The position numbers were made by a program, and so were the translations under genes. A DNA stretch of 64,000 nt from Firmicutes bacterium UBA6806 (GTDB lineage Bacteria > Bacillota > Clostridia > Peptostreptococcales > Acidaminobacteraceae): NCBI GenBank assembly GCA_002452745.1, contig DKFC01000030.1, forward strand, positions 1 through 64,000, in the 5' to 3' direction. This document shows, in pieces, positions 44,697-53,945 of the stretch (position 1 is its first letter; each line of letters begins with the position of its first letter). The notes below the pieces were generated by a model. The model worked only from the letters and a program-made list of their open reading frames with translations. It did not search any database and was not told where the DNA came from.

Positions 44697-45401
44697 TTAT
44701 TTAGTTATGAGTTCCAAGTTGCCATCCATCAATTTTAAATAGCCAATTGGTTCCTCTGAAATCTTTTTTAAATCATCATAATAGCTAAATACGTCCAACT
44801 TCTCTCCCGCTGGTTTTAGAGCAATGCCTTTATTGTCATTGTAATAAGTGATATTGGACATCTCATCACGCTCAAAGTTATAACAACCAATGGAAACATA
44901 TCGCATGCCTGAACCAAATTCTGAAAGGTAGATTAACTCGGCTTGTCCATCTGCATCTAAATCAGCCAAATAGAGTCCAATAAAACTCATTCCGGGAATG
45001 ATTGCTTTAAGTGATGGTTTTTCCCCTTCAACTGCTTTATAGACCAACATTCCATCTAGCCAAGCATAGTCGAGTTTAACCCTTGCCAGTGCATACCCAT
45101 TCGCAAGCGATGATTTGACGGGAATCAGTTCAAGTTCCCTTTCAATATTGCCTTCGACACCACTGGCAGAGAGATTTTCCACCACCAAAGGCCTTATCTC
45201 TTCCAAAACCTCTAAAGACTTATCGTCATACTCCCCCTGCGTGAATCCAGCATCTGTGTTTTCCCTCTGTTCAGCAAGAGTCGTCATTTTCATCTCTTCT
45301 ACTTTTTTGATTCTCATACAGCCTGTGAGAAGCAACCCCACCACCAGCGTACAAATCATCACTATTATAACATTCCATTTAAGCCTTTTACGATTTTTCA
45401 T
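44697..45401 (-). CDS. Putative lipoprotein, unknown function
   Basis: 234 residues. Basic N-terminus, hydrophobic segment, lipobox LLLTGC (Cys at about 27). The mature part holds an acidic repeat-like element DLDADGQAELIYLSEFGSG, which resembles a calcium-binding FG-GAP/EF-type loop. The start at 45401 follows GGAGG at good spacing; an earlier ATG exists at 45416. Likely exported and lipidated by Lgt. First gene of a unit with the serine hydrolase and HAM1. Confidence 0.72.
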   Translation of the reverse strand: MKNRKRLKWNVIIVMICTLVVGLLLTGCMRIKKVEEMKMTTLAEQRENTDAGFTQGEYDDKSLEVLEEIRPLVVENLSASGVEGNIERELELIPVKSSLANGYALARVKLDYAWLDGMLVYKAVEGEKPSLKAIIPGMSFIGLYLADLDADGQAELIYLSEFGSGMRYVSIGCYNFERDEMSNITYYNDNKGIALKPAGEKLDVFSYYDDLKKISEEPIGYLKLMDGNLELITK

Positions 45402-45501
45402 AAGCATTTCCTCCATTTTTTATTATACGATTTTCTGCGAAGGTTGCCTCGTGATTGGTACTAATTTTAATCAATTTTTAAAATTTGATAGATTATAACA
45501 C

Positions 45502-45537
45502 AAAAAGGACTTCCCTCTTCAAAGGTAAAGTCCTTTT
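45502..45537 (-). terminator. Terminator after the XRE/DUF2975 operon
   Basis: AAAAGGACT (45503-45511) pairs with AGTCCTTTT (45529-45537). A-rich left flank gives a minus-strand U-tract. Confidence 0.8.
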
Positions 45538-45549
45538 CCATTTTACAGC

Positions 45550-45789
45550 TTATTCTACTTCATCCCAACAGTCATCTCCGCCTTCATCTTCCTTCACATA
45601 TTCCAGAATATCACCAGGCTGGCATTTCAGAACCTTACAAATGGCATCTAGTGTTGTAAATCGAATTGCTTTGACCTTCCCGGTTTTTAGATAAGAGAGA
45701 TTGACATTTGAAATGCCCACTTCTGCCGCAAGATCATTCAGCTTCATTTTTCGATCTGCAAGCACCCTATCAAGTCTAATGATAATCAT
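45550..45789 (-). CDS. XRE-family transcriptional regulator (YozG-like)
   Basis: 79 residues. A helix-turn-helix fills almost the whole protein (RVLADRKMKLNDLAAEVG, then ISNVNLSYLKTGK), followed by an acidic tail. It resembles small YozG-type regulators that are encoded next to DUF2975 membrane proteins. It overlaps the upstream DUF2975 gene by 4 bases (ATGA), so the pair is translationally coupled. Confidence 0.92.
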   Translation of the reverse strand: MIIIRLDRVLADRKMKLNDLAAEVGISNVNLSYLKTGKVKAIRFTTLDAICKVLKCQPGDILEYVKEDEGGDDCWDEVE

Positions 45790-46412
45790 AACGTATGCTC
45801 CACCTCATCTTGAAGGTAGATGCCATAGTGGATAATATACGCCGCAACAATAAAAGCAATATTGGGAATTAAATCATTTAGAAGATTTTGCCCAGTTGCA
45901 ATTGAAAGTTCACTCCTCGTAAAATGATTGGTCAAAAAGACAATGAACAACTTTATAAAGGGAACAAATGCGGCAACAGCCATTTGAATCAAACCGTAGT
46001 AGAGCAGATAACCGGCATTTTCATCTGTAAAAATCTGCCCCCTGCTGACATTTTTAAAAACTCGGCTTAAAAACCAAAAACCCATTGTCAGCGGAACGAC
46101 ATTGATCGCATACATGGTAGAAAGTCCAATTTGAGTTCCTAAATCCACTTTGTCTCCGTTATATGCCCTTACCCGGACTTCATCTTTTATTGAAATCGTG
46201 GGACCTCTAGAAGTCCATTCATGGCTTTTTTCAGAGTAAATAGCACTGTTATAGATTTCATCACTTGTATACAAAATAAAAGTCTGTCGACCCATGAAAC
46301 TCAGCATCAGTCCCACTATAAAGAAAAAGATCACAAAATAGCAGATGAGTTCCATAAGTCGTGCTGCTGATTTTGCATACTGTTCATCCATAAATTGCTT
46401 AATTATTCTCAT
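45786..46412 (-). CDS. DUF2975 family membrane protein (YoaS-like)
   Basis: 208 residues with four membrane segments (about 20-40, 92-112, 135-155 and 175-195), as in DUF2975. Family members pair with a small XRE regulator, as here; the role is unknown. The longer frame begins at a GTG; AGGTGAAA fits the ATG at 46412. Confidence 0.85.
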   Translation of the reverse strand: MRIIKQFMDEQYAKSAARLMELICYFVIFFFIVGLMLSFMGRQTFILYTSDEIYNSAIYSEKSHEWTSRGPTISIKDEVRVRAYNGDKVDLGTQIGLSTMYAINVVPLTMGFWFLSRVFKNVSRGQIFTDENAGYLLYYGLIQMAVAAFVPFIKLFIVFLTNHFTRSELSIATGQNLLNDLIPNIAFIVAAYIIHYGIYLQDEVEHTL

Positions 46413-46609
46413 GTATTTCACCTCAACTTGAGGATAACATTAATTTCAAATGTAGTCAATAATTTTTAATGTTTATCATTAATTTTCTAATTTTTATTTT
46501 TAATTTTTGCAGATTTCTCTTTAAGATAGTTCATCTAATATCCAATCTAAATCGCAATCAAAAATGGTTCATTTCGACTCGGAATTGAGTGACGTGAAGT
46601 GCATCCATT

Positions 46610-47329
46610 TTATCTATTTCTTTCTCTCCCAAATTCTGTCCACATTCTGAGAACATCCAATCTTGCCCCTTTTGGATGATCGCTGTGCTCCGAATGACCA
46701 CAAGAATAATCTTTCAAGTCTTCACAGGGCATTTCTGAACATTCACCACAATGCGTCAATCCTTTTGCCTGAGCACAGGCAGCGATTTTACAAGTTCCAT
46801 AAAAGGGCATGCCATTGGATTCAATACAGCCAGTACACTGATTGGGCTCCTTCCACTCGCAGCTATTGCACATCAACCCGCATCTAGAAGTTACTTGCCT
46901 AATTTCATCCATTTCAAATTGATAAACCTGCTGATCAATCCACATGGATACTCTCTCTGTTTTAAACCTTACAACACCATATTCAGGGTCTTCAATGCCT
47001 TTGGTGAAATGATTGATAAACCAATCTACCCATACCATTTTTTTCATTTCCAGATCTTCCACAATCTCACTGACACCAATTAAAGTGATATTATCCGCAC
47101 CTTTATGAAAACAGACTGATGACTTTGGATTTTGGCGTATAGACTGAATCAAATGTCCACTTGTCCCAGATGAAAAATATCCACCCATAATCCCTAATGG
47201 TTTAACATTTGATCTGGTCGCTACTTTTGGATAACCCATTTCATCTATAACCGAAAAGTATCCTTCCTCACATTGATTCACAATATCCGATGCCTTTTTG
47301 TAGATGTTTGGCAATTTGAAAATTCGCAT
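46610..47329 (-). CDS. Pyridoxamine 5'-phosphate oxidase-like domain fused to cysteine-rich DUF3795
   Basis: 239 residues. The first about 130 form a PNPOx-like split barrel (opening with FSVIDEMGYPKVATRSNVKP), usually an FMN- or heme-binding fold. The last about 95 are a Cys-rich DUF3795-like domain with CGLMCNSCEW, CTGC, CKIAAC, HCGEC and CEDL motifs, suited to metal or cluster binding. Such fusions are not the common form of either family. No partner gene identifies the reaction. Confidence 0.8.
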   Translation of the reverse strand: MRIFKLPNIYKKASDIVNQCEEGYFSVIDEMGYPKVATRSNVKPLGIMGGYFSSGTSGHLIQSIRQNPKSSVCFHKGADNITLIGVSEIVEDLEMKKMVWVDWFINHFTKGIEDPEYGVVRFKTERVSMWIDQQVYQFEMDEIRQVTSRCGLMCNSCEWKEPNQCTGCIESNGMPFYGTCKIAACAQAKGLTHCGECSEMPCEDLKDYSCGHSEHSDHPKGARLDVLRMWTEFGRERNR

Positions 47330-47400
47330 GATTTCCTCCAGTCTGAAATTTATTGAATTATTTATAGCCCTTTCAATTCAGCTATGATGATTATAACAAA

Positions 47401-47430
47401 TAGAACATGACAACTATATGTCATGTTCTA
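47401..47430. terminator. Perfect 12-bp inverted repeat, terminator or operator
   Basis: TAGAACATGACA (47401-47412) pairs with TGTCATGTTCTA (47419-47430). It lies 14 bases downstream of the WYL regulator stop and about 70 upstream of the next gene. A weak U-tract (TATTTGTTA) follows on the minus strand. Either a terminator or a binding site. Confidence 0.55.
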
Positions 47431-47443
47431 TAAATTCGTTTTA

Positions 47444-48319
47444 TTAAGATTCTATTTTTTTCGTCTGCCGCTTAACAGCTTCAATGAGTTCTGGCGGACT
47501 CATGACCTCTGCATCCTTGCCAAAACTCAGCAACCACCTCACAATAAAGGCCTCATCTGTGTAATGCCCGCTAAAGAGAAGACCTTCATCAATCTCCACA
47601 TAACTTTTAGGGCCATAAGTTTCAATGACCAAATATTCAATTCGCTTGTGAAACAACACTTCAAAGGGTTTGTCATCACATAAGTGGGTCCCCATAGCCA
47701 ATACCTCATCCTCTATTTTTTCAGGAAGAAAGGACTCTGCTGTAACTTGAAGCTGCCAAAGGCGATTCAACTTAAAGAATCTATAATCCTGTCTCATGAG
47801 ACACCAACCAACGAGATACCAATTTGACCATCTGTATAAAATACGATATGGCTTGACTTGTCTTGAACTCTTACCCGAAGGGCTATAATAGTCAAATTCA
47901 ATGATTTTTCTCTCTAAAATAGCTAATTTGAGACTATCAATTTTTTTCGATAGACTATCCTTATAGTAAGATGCCAAATCAATTGAAAGGACGCTGTCAG
48001 AATTGCTGATCCCCCTTTGCAAAAGTTTTCCAGAAGCAGGAGACGCACTGACGCTTTCAATTCCCTTCAACCCTGCGACAATATCCGAGCGCTCCACTTC
48101 ATTCAAAATGCGCTTGTCTAAGGTGTATCCTTCTAATATAGAGATGCCTCCATTTTTACCTTGCTCAGTGACAATGGGAATCCCAGCCATACTCAAACTG
48201 TCAATGTCTCGATTGATGGTTCTCCTTGAGACCTCTAGATAATTTGCCAATTCAGGTGCCGTTACTTTGCCCTTCTCTGCTAGGATATTCACTATGGCCA
48301 GCAATCTATCAACTCTCAC
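47444..48319 (-). CDS. YafY-type WYL-domain transcriptional regulator
   Basis: 291 residues: N-terminal HTH_11 (RLLAIVNILAEKGKVTAPEL...SRRTINRDIDSL), a linker with GGISIL, and a WYL domain (IEFDYYSPSGKSSRQVKPYRI, YLVGWC) that binds small ligands or nucleic acid. Translated from GTG after AGGAGG. Members act as repressors or activators, some in defence loci. VanW lies just upstream (12 bases). Confidence 0.92.
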   Translation of the reverse strand: MRVDRLLAIVNILAEKGKVTAPELANYLEVSRRTINRDIDSLSMAGIPIVTEQGKNGGISILEGYTLDKRILNEVERSDIVAGLKGIESVSASPASGKLLQRGISNSDSVLSIDLASYYKDSLSKKIDSLKLAILERKIIEFDYYSPSGKSSRQVKPYRILYRWSNWYLVGWCLMRQDYRFFKLNRLWQLQVTAESFLPEKIEDEVLAMGTHLCDDKPFEVLFHKRIEYLVIETYGPKSYVEIDEGLLFSGHYTDEAFIVRWLLSFGKDAEVMSPPELIEAVKRQTKKIES

Positions 48320-48330
48320 GGCCTTGCCTC

Positions 48331-49170
48331 CTATATCACTTCTGTCTGTTTGGATTCCAACAGAGGTTCATACATCATCAACGCATGATTTTCGCATACA
48401 AATTCATCACCGATTTTTTCTGATTGGACAGCATAAATTTCTCTGCGAATCTCATTGTGCCTCACATAAGCACCCCAGTACTGAGGCAGTATCTCATGAC
48501 AACTTTCATAAATTCGATATTCAAAATACGGCTTGCAATTTGAACGGATTGATCCCTTCAATTTGTCATCTTCAATCCAAATTCTAAACTGATAGATCTC
48601 GTTTGTCTCATTTTTTATCTTTAAGTCTCTATAGTTATAGACGCACGTTGCCCCACTGCCAAACGGCTGTGTTCGATTGGCGTCTGGAAACACATCGAAA
48701 CTGTGCCGATGCCTTTCCGTAACTGTCAGAGGCGTATGAAGCGTCATCCAATAGATGAGGTTGGACAATTGGCAAAGCCCGCCACCAGCACCAGCCTTGA
48801 ATCCTCCATAATGTAAAATCATCCCATCTTGATATCCTTTTTTATAAGTTGGATTTCCAATTCTTTTCCAGTACGAAAAAGTTTCCCCGGGATATAGCAT
48901 AACGCCATCTATCTGCTTGAGGGCAATTTTAAGATTTTCAGCCTTATTGTGCTGTAGCCACATGTCAACATCTTTAAGTCTTCTAAAAAGAGGGGTTTCA
49001 TGTGCCATCATCACATATTCTAAATTTGTTGGCTCAACTCTAGAGGCATACTTTTCTGACCCCATATACCACTGAGCATATCGCCTATAAGTGTAGTATT
49101 TCTTGCCGAAATAACTTCTTAACCCACTCCGTCGCTTTGGCTTAAGTATTTCGTAATCAAATAGTCCCAT
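48331..49170 (-). CDS. VanW family protein
   Basis: 279 residues containing the VanW domain (GVMLYPGETFSYWKRIGNPT, GGFKAGAGGGLCQLSNLIYW, HSFDVFP, and FGSGATCVYNYRDL). The GGGLCQ stretch is the family signature. VanW of vancomycin resistance clusters has no known function; homologues are common in Clostridia. No signal peptide is visible in the selected frame. No vanHAX genes are near, so it does not by itself suggest resistance. Confidence 0.92.
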   Translation of the reverse strand: MGLFDYEILKPKRRSGLRSYFGKKYYTYRRYAQWYMGSEKYASRVEPTNLEYVMMAHETPLFRRLKDVDMWLQHNKAENLKIALKQIDGVMLYPGETFSYWKRIGNPTYKKGYQDGMILHYGGFKAGAGGGLCQLSNLIYWMTLHTPLTVTERHRHSFDVFPDANRTQPFGSGATCVYNYRDLKIKNETNEIYQFRIWIEDDKLKGSIRSNCKPYFEYRIYESCHEILPQYWGAYVRHNEIRREIYAVQSEKIGDEFVCENHALMMYEPLLESKQTEVI

Positions 49171-49212
49171 CTCTGCCTCATCATCCCCCCATTTATCTCA
49201 TTAGGCAATTTG

Positions 49213-49572
49213 TCACCTTAATTTTGCACCACATTTAGGGCAATAGTCAAAATCTTCAACCGTTTGGAATCCACAGCTATCACAGGCTTTTGCCTGAATG
49301 CCGCCACTGAGAATTGACGCATCTAAAGTTACGGATTCACCCCGTTCGATTCTGCTGCCGATTTCCCTTGGAAGCTCAACGGCAGAATGACAACAGTTTG
49401 AAACGGCGAAGTACTGTTTGCCCCACTTGAAAAGCGGTATGAAGAAAAACATAAAATACTGATATACCATGTAGACTTCAACTTGGCTCAATCTTCCACA
49501 GTTTGCACAGATAGCCATCTGAGCATAATCTAACCGTTTCTTCTTTTGACTAATTCCCATTATAAAAAACAT
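49213..49572 (-). CDS. Zinc-ribbon protein
   Basis: 119 residues. Two candidate zinc knuckles: CANCGR with NCCH in the first half, and CDSCGF with CPKCGA at the C-terminus. A hydrophobic stretch in the middle (VYQYFMFFFIPLFKW) probably contacts or crosses the membrane. No function can be assigned. The start follows AGGAGA. It sits 18 bases after the end of the upstream secreted protein gene. Confidence 0.75.
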   Translation of the reverse strand: MFFIMGISQKKKRLDYAQMAICANCGRLSQVEVYMVYQYFMFFFIPLFKWGKQYFAVSNCCHSAVELPREIGSRIERGESVTLDASILSGGIQAKACDSCGFQTVEDFDYCPKCGAKLR

Positions 49573-49590
49573 TTATTTTCTCCTAAATTA

Positions 49591-51240
49591 TTAATTTGAT
49601 GCGGCCTCTCCCAGTTGAACTTGGCAGAAATCCCATGTTCCCCTGTTGAGATAAGACAGCTTACCACCTTCGATGGAAATACTGGCCATATCGGTGGCGT
49701 CTGACGATTTAAAGACCATTTGGTTCTTATCGTCCACCACAATGATTCTATAGGGAACGATTAATGCCTCATCAAACAAGAAGACGAGGTAATCCTTATC
49801 CCCTTCTATTTTTTTTAACCCCTGACTGCTCTGAGGCTGATTTTCAATAAACAGCTCTGCAATCCCATCTGTCTCCTCAGACACTTTATAAATTGCCAGT
49901 GAATCATCTAAAAAATAGACAACACCGTTTAAAACTTCAAAACTTGCAATCTTCTCATCTGTTTTTTTGATGACTTCGTCTTTTCCAGTTAGAATATTGT
50001 AGCGATTAATATGGGTTGTCCAGCCATCTTCCACTGCTGAATAATAAATATAATCTCCCTCTTTTCGTATACCACTCACGTGGCGTTCAATTAAACTTTC
50101 CGTTTCTCCTGTCTTGTAATTTAAACGATATAGAGTTGAATATTTCGAACTGGTTCGGTTAACACCCACTAGATAGAGGTTATCTCCCACCGCATAGATT
50201 GGATTGCCTGGACTTCCACCTTCTCCACCACCTGTGGTTGACCATACCCATCCAAATTGTACCTCAGGGTCACCTATTCTTTCATAATGAGAATCGTCAT
50301 ATCCCTTGGACAAATCTCTCAGAATACTTAGATTACTTGGAGAAGGCATCGGACCTCCCCAATATTTGATATTGAACGTTTCGAATTCATGGACAACTTC
50401 ATAACTGTCGCTAATCAATCTGCTGGTACCATCTGGATTCAGTTCGTAAGTAAAATCCGAACCCATTATAGCACCTCCCACATGGTACGTTAAAACAACT
50501 TTGTCCCCTTTTAGCGCCAGGCCACTAAAAGCCGTATCTTCAGGCAGTTCAAAGACTTCATTTGCCTTGTCTGCATCAAAAGACCTAAAGAAAACGCCCT
50601 GATTATCGTTGATAAAATAGACCCCTTCCATTCTGATGATTGCTGAATTTCCATAGCCCTCTCTATTTAAAATTCCATTCATATCCTTGACTAAATTCAC
50701 TTTTGGATTGCTAGTTTCTATCGTTAAGACACTCTGCGATTTTCCTGTGGACTCTTCTACAGCCGTTTCATATTGAAGTTGAAGGTTCAAATCGCCACAG
50801 TATTCATAGGTCAAGGGCAAATAGACAATCCCATTATACATAAATAGCGGATAATCTGTATCTAAAGGCTCTTCTAAATCCACTGGAAAAGTCAAGGCTT
50901 CCACGGTAACCTTAGGTCTAACGCGGCTTTGACTCAACTTCTCTGGTGCATATTCCGCAGAAATTCCTGTCGATAATAGAGAAAGCCCCTCTTGCGGACT
51001 CCAATTGGTCTCAATGCCCATAAATCTTGCCAGATTGTAAGTTAGCGGGACATATGTAATGCCATTATAATTCAAGATTGGGTACTTGAGCTCCTCATTA
51101 TTAATTTTCTCACCATTGATGACAACTGCATATCCTGGCCATGTGACAGTCCACTTTTTAGAATTGCCAACACCTGCAACTGAAATGATATTAAAACACA
51201 ACAGCATGCTCAATAAAATCACACTAAATTTCTTTTTCAT
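49591..51240 (-). CDS. Secreted protein with copper-amine-oxidase-N-like and DUF5050-like domains
   Basis: 549 residues with a signal peptide (about 1-24). Two copper amine oxidase N-terminal-like modules (about 40-90, and 125-165; NGITYVPLTYNLARFMGIE and NGIVYLPLTYEYCGD), then a beta-propeller-like region from about 185 to the end with repeated YxLN/IYYxxxxDG blades, as in DUF5050. Such proteins are found outside the cell or in spores of Clostridia; the function is not known. No lipobox. Confidence 0.78.
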   Translation of the reverse strand: MKKKFSVILLSMLLCFNIISVAGVGNSKKWTVTWPGYAVVINGEKINNEELKYPILNYNGITYVPLTYNLARFMGIETNWSPQEGLSLLSTGISAEYAPEKLSQSRVRPKVTVEALTFPVDLEEPLDTDYPLFMYNGIVYLPLTYEYCGDLNLQLQYETAVEESTGKSQSVLTIETSNPKVNLVKDMNGILNREGYGNSAIIRMEGVYFINDNQGVFFRSFDADKANEVFELPEDTAFSGLALKGDKVVLTYHVGGAIMGSDFTYELNPDGTSRLISDSYEVVHEFETFNIKYWGGPMPSPSNLSILRDLSKGYDDSHYERIGDPEVQFGWVWSTTGGGEGGSPGNPIYAVGDNLYLVGVNRTSSKYSTLYRLNYKTGETESLIERHVSGIRKEGDYIYYSAVEDGWTTHINRYNILTGKDEVIKKTDEKIASFEVLNGVVYFLDDSLAIYKVSEETDGIAELFIENQPQSSQGLKKIEGDKDYLVFLFDEALIVPYRIIVVDDKNQMVFKSSDATDMASISIEGGKLSYLNRGTWDFCQVQLGEAASN

Positions 51241-51302
51241 CTCTGCCTCCTTATTTCTATGTCAAATGTTTAACTTCCTTTTTCGTTCCATTTTTTAGTT
51301 CA

Positions 51303-51743
51303 TCAAATTTTACTTTCAGTATTTTCAAAAATCCACATGGCAGCCTGCCTCAATACCTGTCTGGCATTTTCATGAGACAGTCGCTCATAGGCTCTCTGTT
51401 CCGTTTCCCAGCTGAATGCACTGACTTCATTTTCTTGCATACGCACGTCTTCCTCAGTGGCTCTGCCTAAAAAATAAACCACTTCCTTGTCCACCAGTTT
51501 ATCAGCTTTTTTTAAATAAACCTTATAGTTCACAACCTCACGAAAGCCATCAATTAGCGTTGGCGCAAGCCCCGTTTCTTCCAAAACCTCTCTCAAAGCG
51601 GTCTCTTCCTCGGTCTCGCCCTTTTCCACATGTCCCTTTGGCAGTCCCCAATCGCCATGTGTCCTACTTTGAATCAACAGATATCGTATCTCCCCTTCTA
51701 TGGACTTAAAAATAACAATTCCACATGATTTTTCTCTATTCAT
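51303..51743 (-). CDS. Nudix hydrolase
   Basis: 146 residues with a full Nudix box: GHVEKGETEEETALREVLEETGL (GX5EX7REUXEEXGU), close to Ap4A hydrolase-like or MutT-type members. It hydrolyses nucleoside diphosphate-linked compounds; the exact substrate cannot be read. It ends an apparent operon with the 516-residue DUF4062-like gene 22 bases upstream. Clear Shine-Dalgarno (GAGGAG). Confidence 0.92.
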   Translation of the reverse strand: MNREKSCGIVIFKSIEGEIRYLLIQSRTHGDWGLPKGHVEKGETEEETALREVLEETGLAPTLIDGFREVVNYKVYLKKADKLVDKEVVYFLGRATEEDVRMQENEVSAFSWETEQRAYERLSHENARQVLRQAAMWIFENTESKI

Positions 51744-51765
51744 CTATAATCATCTTCTCCTCATT

Positions 51766-53316
51766 CTAAATTGAACTGCTGGTTTCCGCAATTTTTACAA
51801 CCCCATGAATCATCATTGGTGTATGTTTTGCCTTAATTTCATATTGAATTTCAAGTGGTCTTTTGGTGAACATTAAATGCGTCGGAAACAGGATATACGT
51901 TCCCTGCTTGATGTATTTCACCTTAAATTTGAGGATGTTTTTCCCATTTTCTTCATAGACATTATAGCAGAAGTACCTGTTGATCCTCTCCAGATAGGCT
52001 TTCTTTGAACCCATATATTTCTGTTTAGAAGAAGTACTGAGATAATCCAGATTTTCTTCCATCTGAATCTCACCATAATTCGAATACCGCTCTAAGTCAG
52101 CTGTTTCGTTGGGCACAAAAAAAGTATCAAGAACACCGTTAATCACTTCTAAGATGTATTCCCCAGGCAAGGGCATGTCCTTTATTTGAAACATCTCCCC
52201 CTTCTCCATCACCAATTTGACGTCGATGTCTTCATCATAGGCACTGCCGACATTTCCAATTGCAAGCGTTAGGAACTGTAGTGTATCTATTCGATTAAAG
52301 TAGAGGCGAAACTGCTCATATGCCCTTATTTGAGTGTATAGTTCTATTATCAAATTATATTTATTTTTTTCATCTTCAGTTCCAATCAGTTGCTGTACCT
52401 GACCAGTTTCAGTAAATGGCTGAATTCTGCGCTTTAACCCACCTAAATGATAAAAAGTTCTATCGTCCATTTCAAATTCAATGAGTTTTGCATATTCCGT
52501 GATAATTTGCTTCATTTCAGGTTGAAGCTCAACCGCTTGTTCTGAAATCATTCCACTTGATTTTTGAAGGGATTTCAGAGTATCGGTAAATTTGAAAAGC
52601 CCTTCAGGTTTACCAGATTTTTCTGGCTCAGGAGATATCTCTCCAACTTGACTGACTGGAATTTCAATCGTTTCGATTTCAGTAAAAATTTTGGGGATTT
52701 TCTGTTTGATATTGGTAATGTATTTTGAATAGAGAAATTTCGTTCTAAAGAGTTTAGGCGACTTTACCAGTTCTCCCTCATCAACACCCATGACAATTAA
52801 TTTGCTTTTATTTTCCTGTAGCAGATACGGCACATCCTTCAGCAAATTTAAAAAATATAGACTCAACTGGTTGGTTAGCATTCTCTTAAATTCAGAAATC
52901 TGATTGTATGACTTCTTAGGCCCGTATCTCTCTCTATAAGCCAGAACCGTTTTATAGCCATCTGGTTCAATGCGTTCAGATTCCATGTGACAATCACTAA
53001 AAAACACAAAGAGTTTTCCCTGTTCTAATAGGATGTCCATTAAATCTCCAAGGTCTCTTGCACTCAATGGAAGCTGAGTCTTGTAAGTTCCCCAAAATAA
53101 TGCAATCACCGCATCATATTCCTCCGATAAAAGCTCTGACTCTGTCGCTGAAAGTGTATCCGCACTTGAAACCTCTGAAATCTTTATTTCCACATGATTG
53201 ATATCACCATACATCTGATTAAAATCAGCTACTACTTCTTTTATAAGCATCTTTTCTTCACTTATGTCTTGAGATGCCAGTACTGCAACTTTAAATTGTG
53301 TAATCTGCCTTGCCAT
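51766..53316 (-). CDS. Protein with DUF4062/TIR-like N-terminal domain, unknown C-terminal part
   Basis: 516 residues. Residues about 8-115 resemble the DUF4062/TIR-like alpha-beta fold: VAVLASQDISEEKMLIKEVV, then YDAVIALFWGTYKT and GKLFVFFSD, matching the order of that fold (start strand, helix, then the 'YDxxIxxxWxxxxT' strand). Residues about 120-516 have no domain I recognise; a central alpha-helical part is followed by a beta-rich end (from about 400). There is no membrane segment. The resemblance is by eye and weak enough to need a profile search. Start after GGAGGG. Same operon as a Nudix hydrolase. Confidence 0.6.
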   Translation of the reverse strand: MARQITQFKVAVLASQDISEEKMLIKEVVADFNQMYGDINHVEIKISEVSSADTLSATESELLSEEYDAVIALFWGTYKTQLPLSARDLGDLMDILLEQGKLFVFFSDCHMESERIEPDGYKTVLAYRERYGPKKSYNQISEFKRMLTNQLSLYFLNLLKDVPYLLQENKSKLIVMGVDEGELVKSPKLFRTKFLYSKYITNIKQKIPKIFTEIETIEIPVSQVGEISPEPEKSGKPEGLFKFTDTLKSLQKSSGMISEQAVELQPEMKQIITEYAKLIEFEMDDRTFYHLGGLKRRIQPFTETGQVQQLIGTEDEKNKYNLIIELYTQIRAYEQFRLYFNRIDTLQFLTLAIGNVGSAYDEDIDVKLVMEKGEMFQIKDMPLPGEYILEVINGVLDTFFVPNETADLERYSNYGEIQMEENLDYLSTSSKQKYMGSKKAYLERINRYFCYNVYEENGKNILKFKVKYIKQGTYILFPTHLMFTKRPLEIQYEIKAKHTPMMIHGVVKIAETSSSI

Positions 53317-53369
53317 TGAGGATTCCCTCCTTCCATGTCAGTCTATCTATTCTCTCGTATGGTTATCAT

Positions 53370-53945
53370 TTAATATTTACTATTTTCAATAGCCACTTGA
53401 AAATGTTGATTAAGCTCAGCTACAAGTTGAGGGTTGTCATATGCAGGTTTTCTCTTTGTCCCCATGTATTTATAAGGCATCAACACCTCTATCATCAAAT
53501 CATCCATACATTTTTTCATAGCTTCTACAGTGTATCCCATGCCCTCTTCATCACCAGCACTGACACCAATTATCATTGACCTTATGCCCTCACCCAGCCG
53601 TGAAGCATATCCCCCAGTATAAAATTCGTATTGACTGAACAGCCGATCTAGGAAGCATTTCATCTGTGCTGTCACATTGTAATTATAAGAAGGTGAAATT
53701 AGGATTATGTTCTTATGCACTCTAATGCTTTCTACGATTGCCTGAAAGTCATCTTCAATGTGACAATAACCACGCTTAAGGCAAAATTCACAGCCTGTAC
53801 AAGGGGCAACTGACAGATCACTTAATTTATATCGTATAAATGAACGCCCCTTAAACACAGATAACTGTTCAAGTGAATCTATGATATAGTCAGAGTTTTT
53901 GCCCTTTCTTGGGCTACCATTTACAACAACCCATTTATCGTTCAT
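53370..53945 (-). CDS. Flavodoxin-fold NAD(P)H-dependent FMN reductase
   Basis: 191 residues from the chosen start. The FMN phosphate loop NGSPRKGKNSDYIID opens the protein and a CTGCEFCLKRGYC motif at about 45-60 fits a NADPH-dependent FMN reductase of the iron-sulfur flavoprotein type. The Cys cluster may bind a [4Fe-4S] centre as in Isf proteins. The longest frame begins 87 bases earlier, but GGAG lies seven bases before the ATG at 53945, within the end of the GFA gene (11-base overlap). Confidence 0.82.
   Translation of the reverse strand: MNDKWVVVNGSPRKGKNSDYIIDSLEQLSVFKGRSFIRYKLSDLSVAPCTGCEFCLKRGYCHIEDDFQAIVESIRVHKNIILISPSYNYNVTAQMKCFLDRLFSQYEFYTGGYASRLGEGIRSMIIGVSAGDEEGMGYTVEAMKKCMDDLMIEVLMPYKYMGTKRKPAYDNPQLVAELNQHFQVAIENSKY

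Noticed and set aside
48331..49170. Vancomycin resistance cluster
   Set aside because: VanW occurs alone and is common in Clostridia; vanH, vanA-type ligase, vanX and vanRS are not present.
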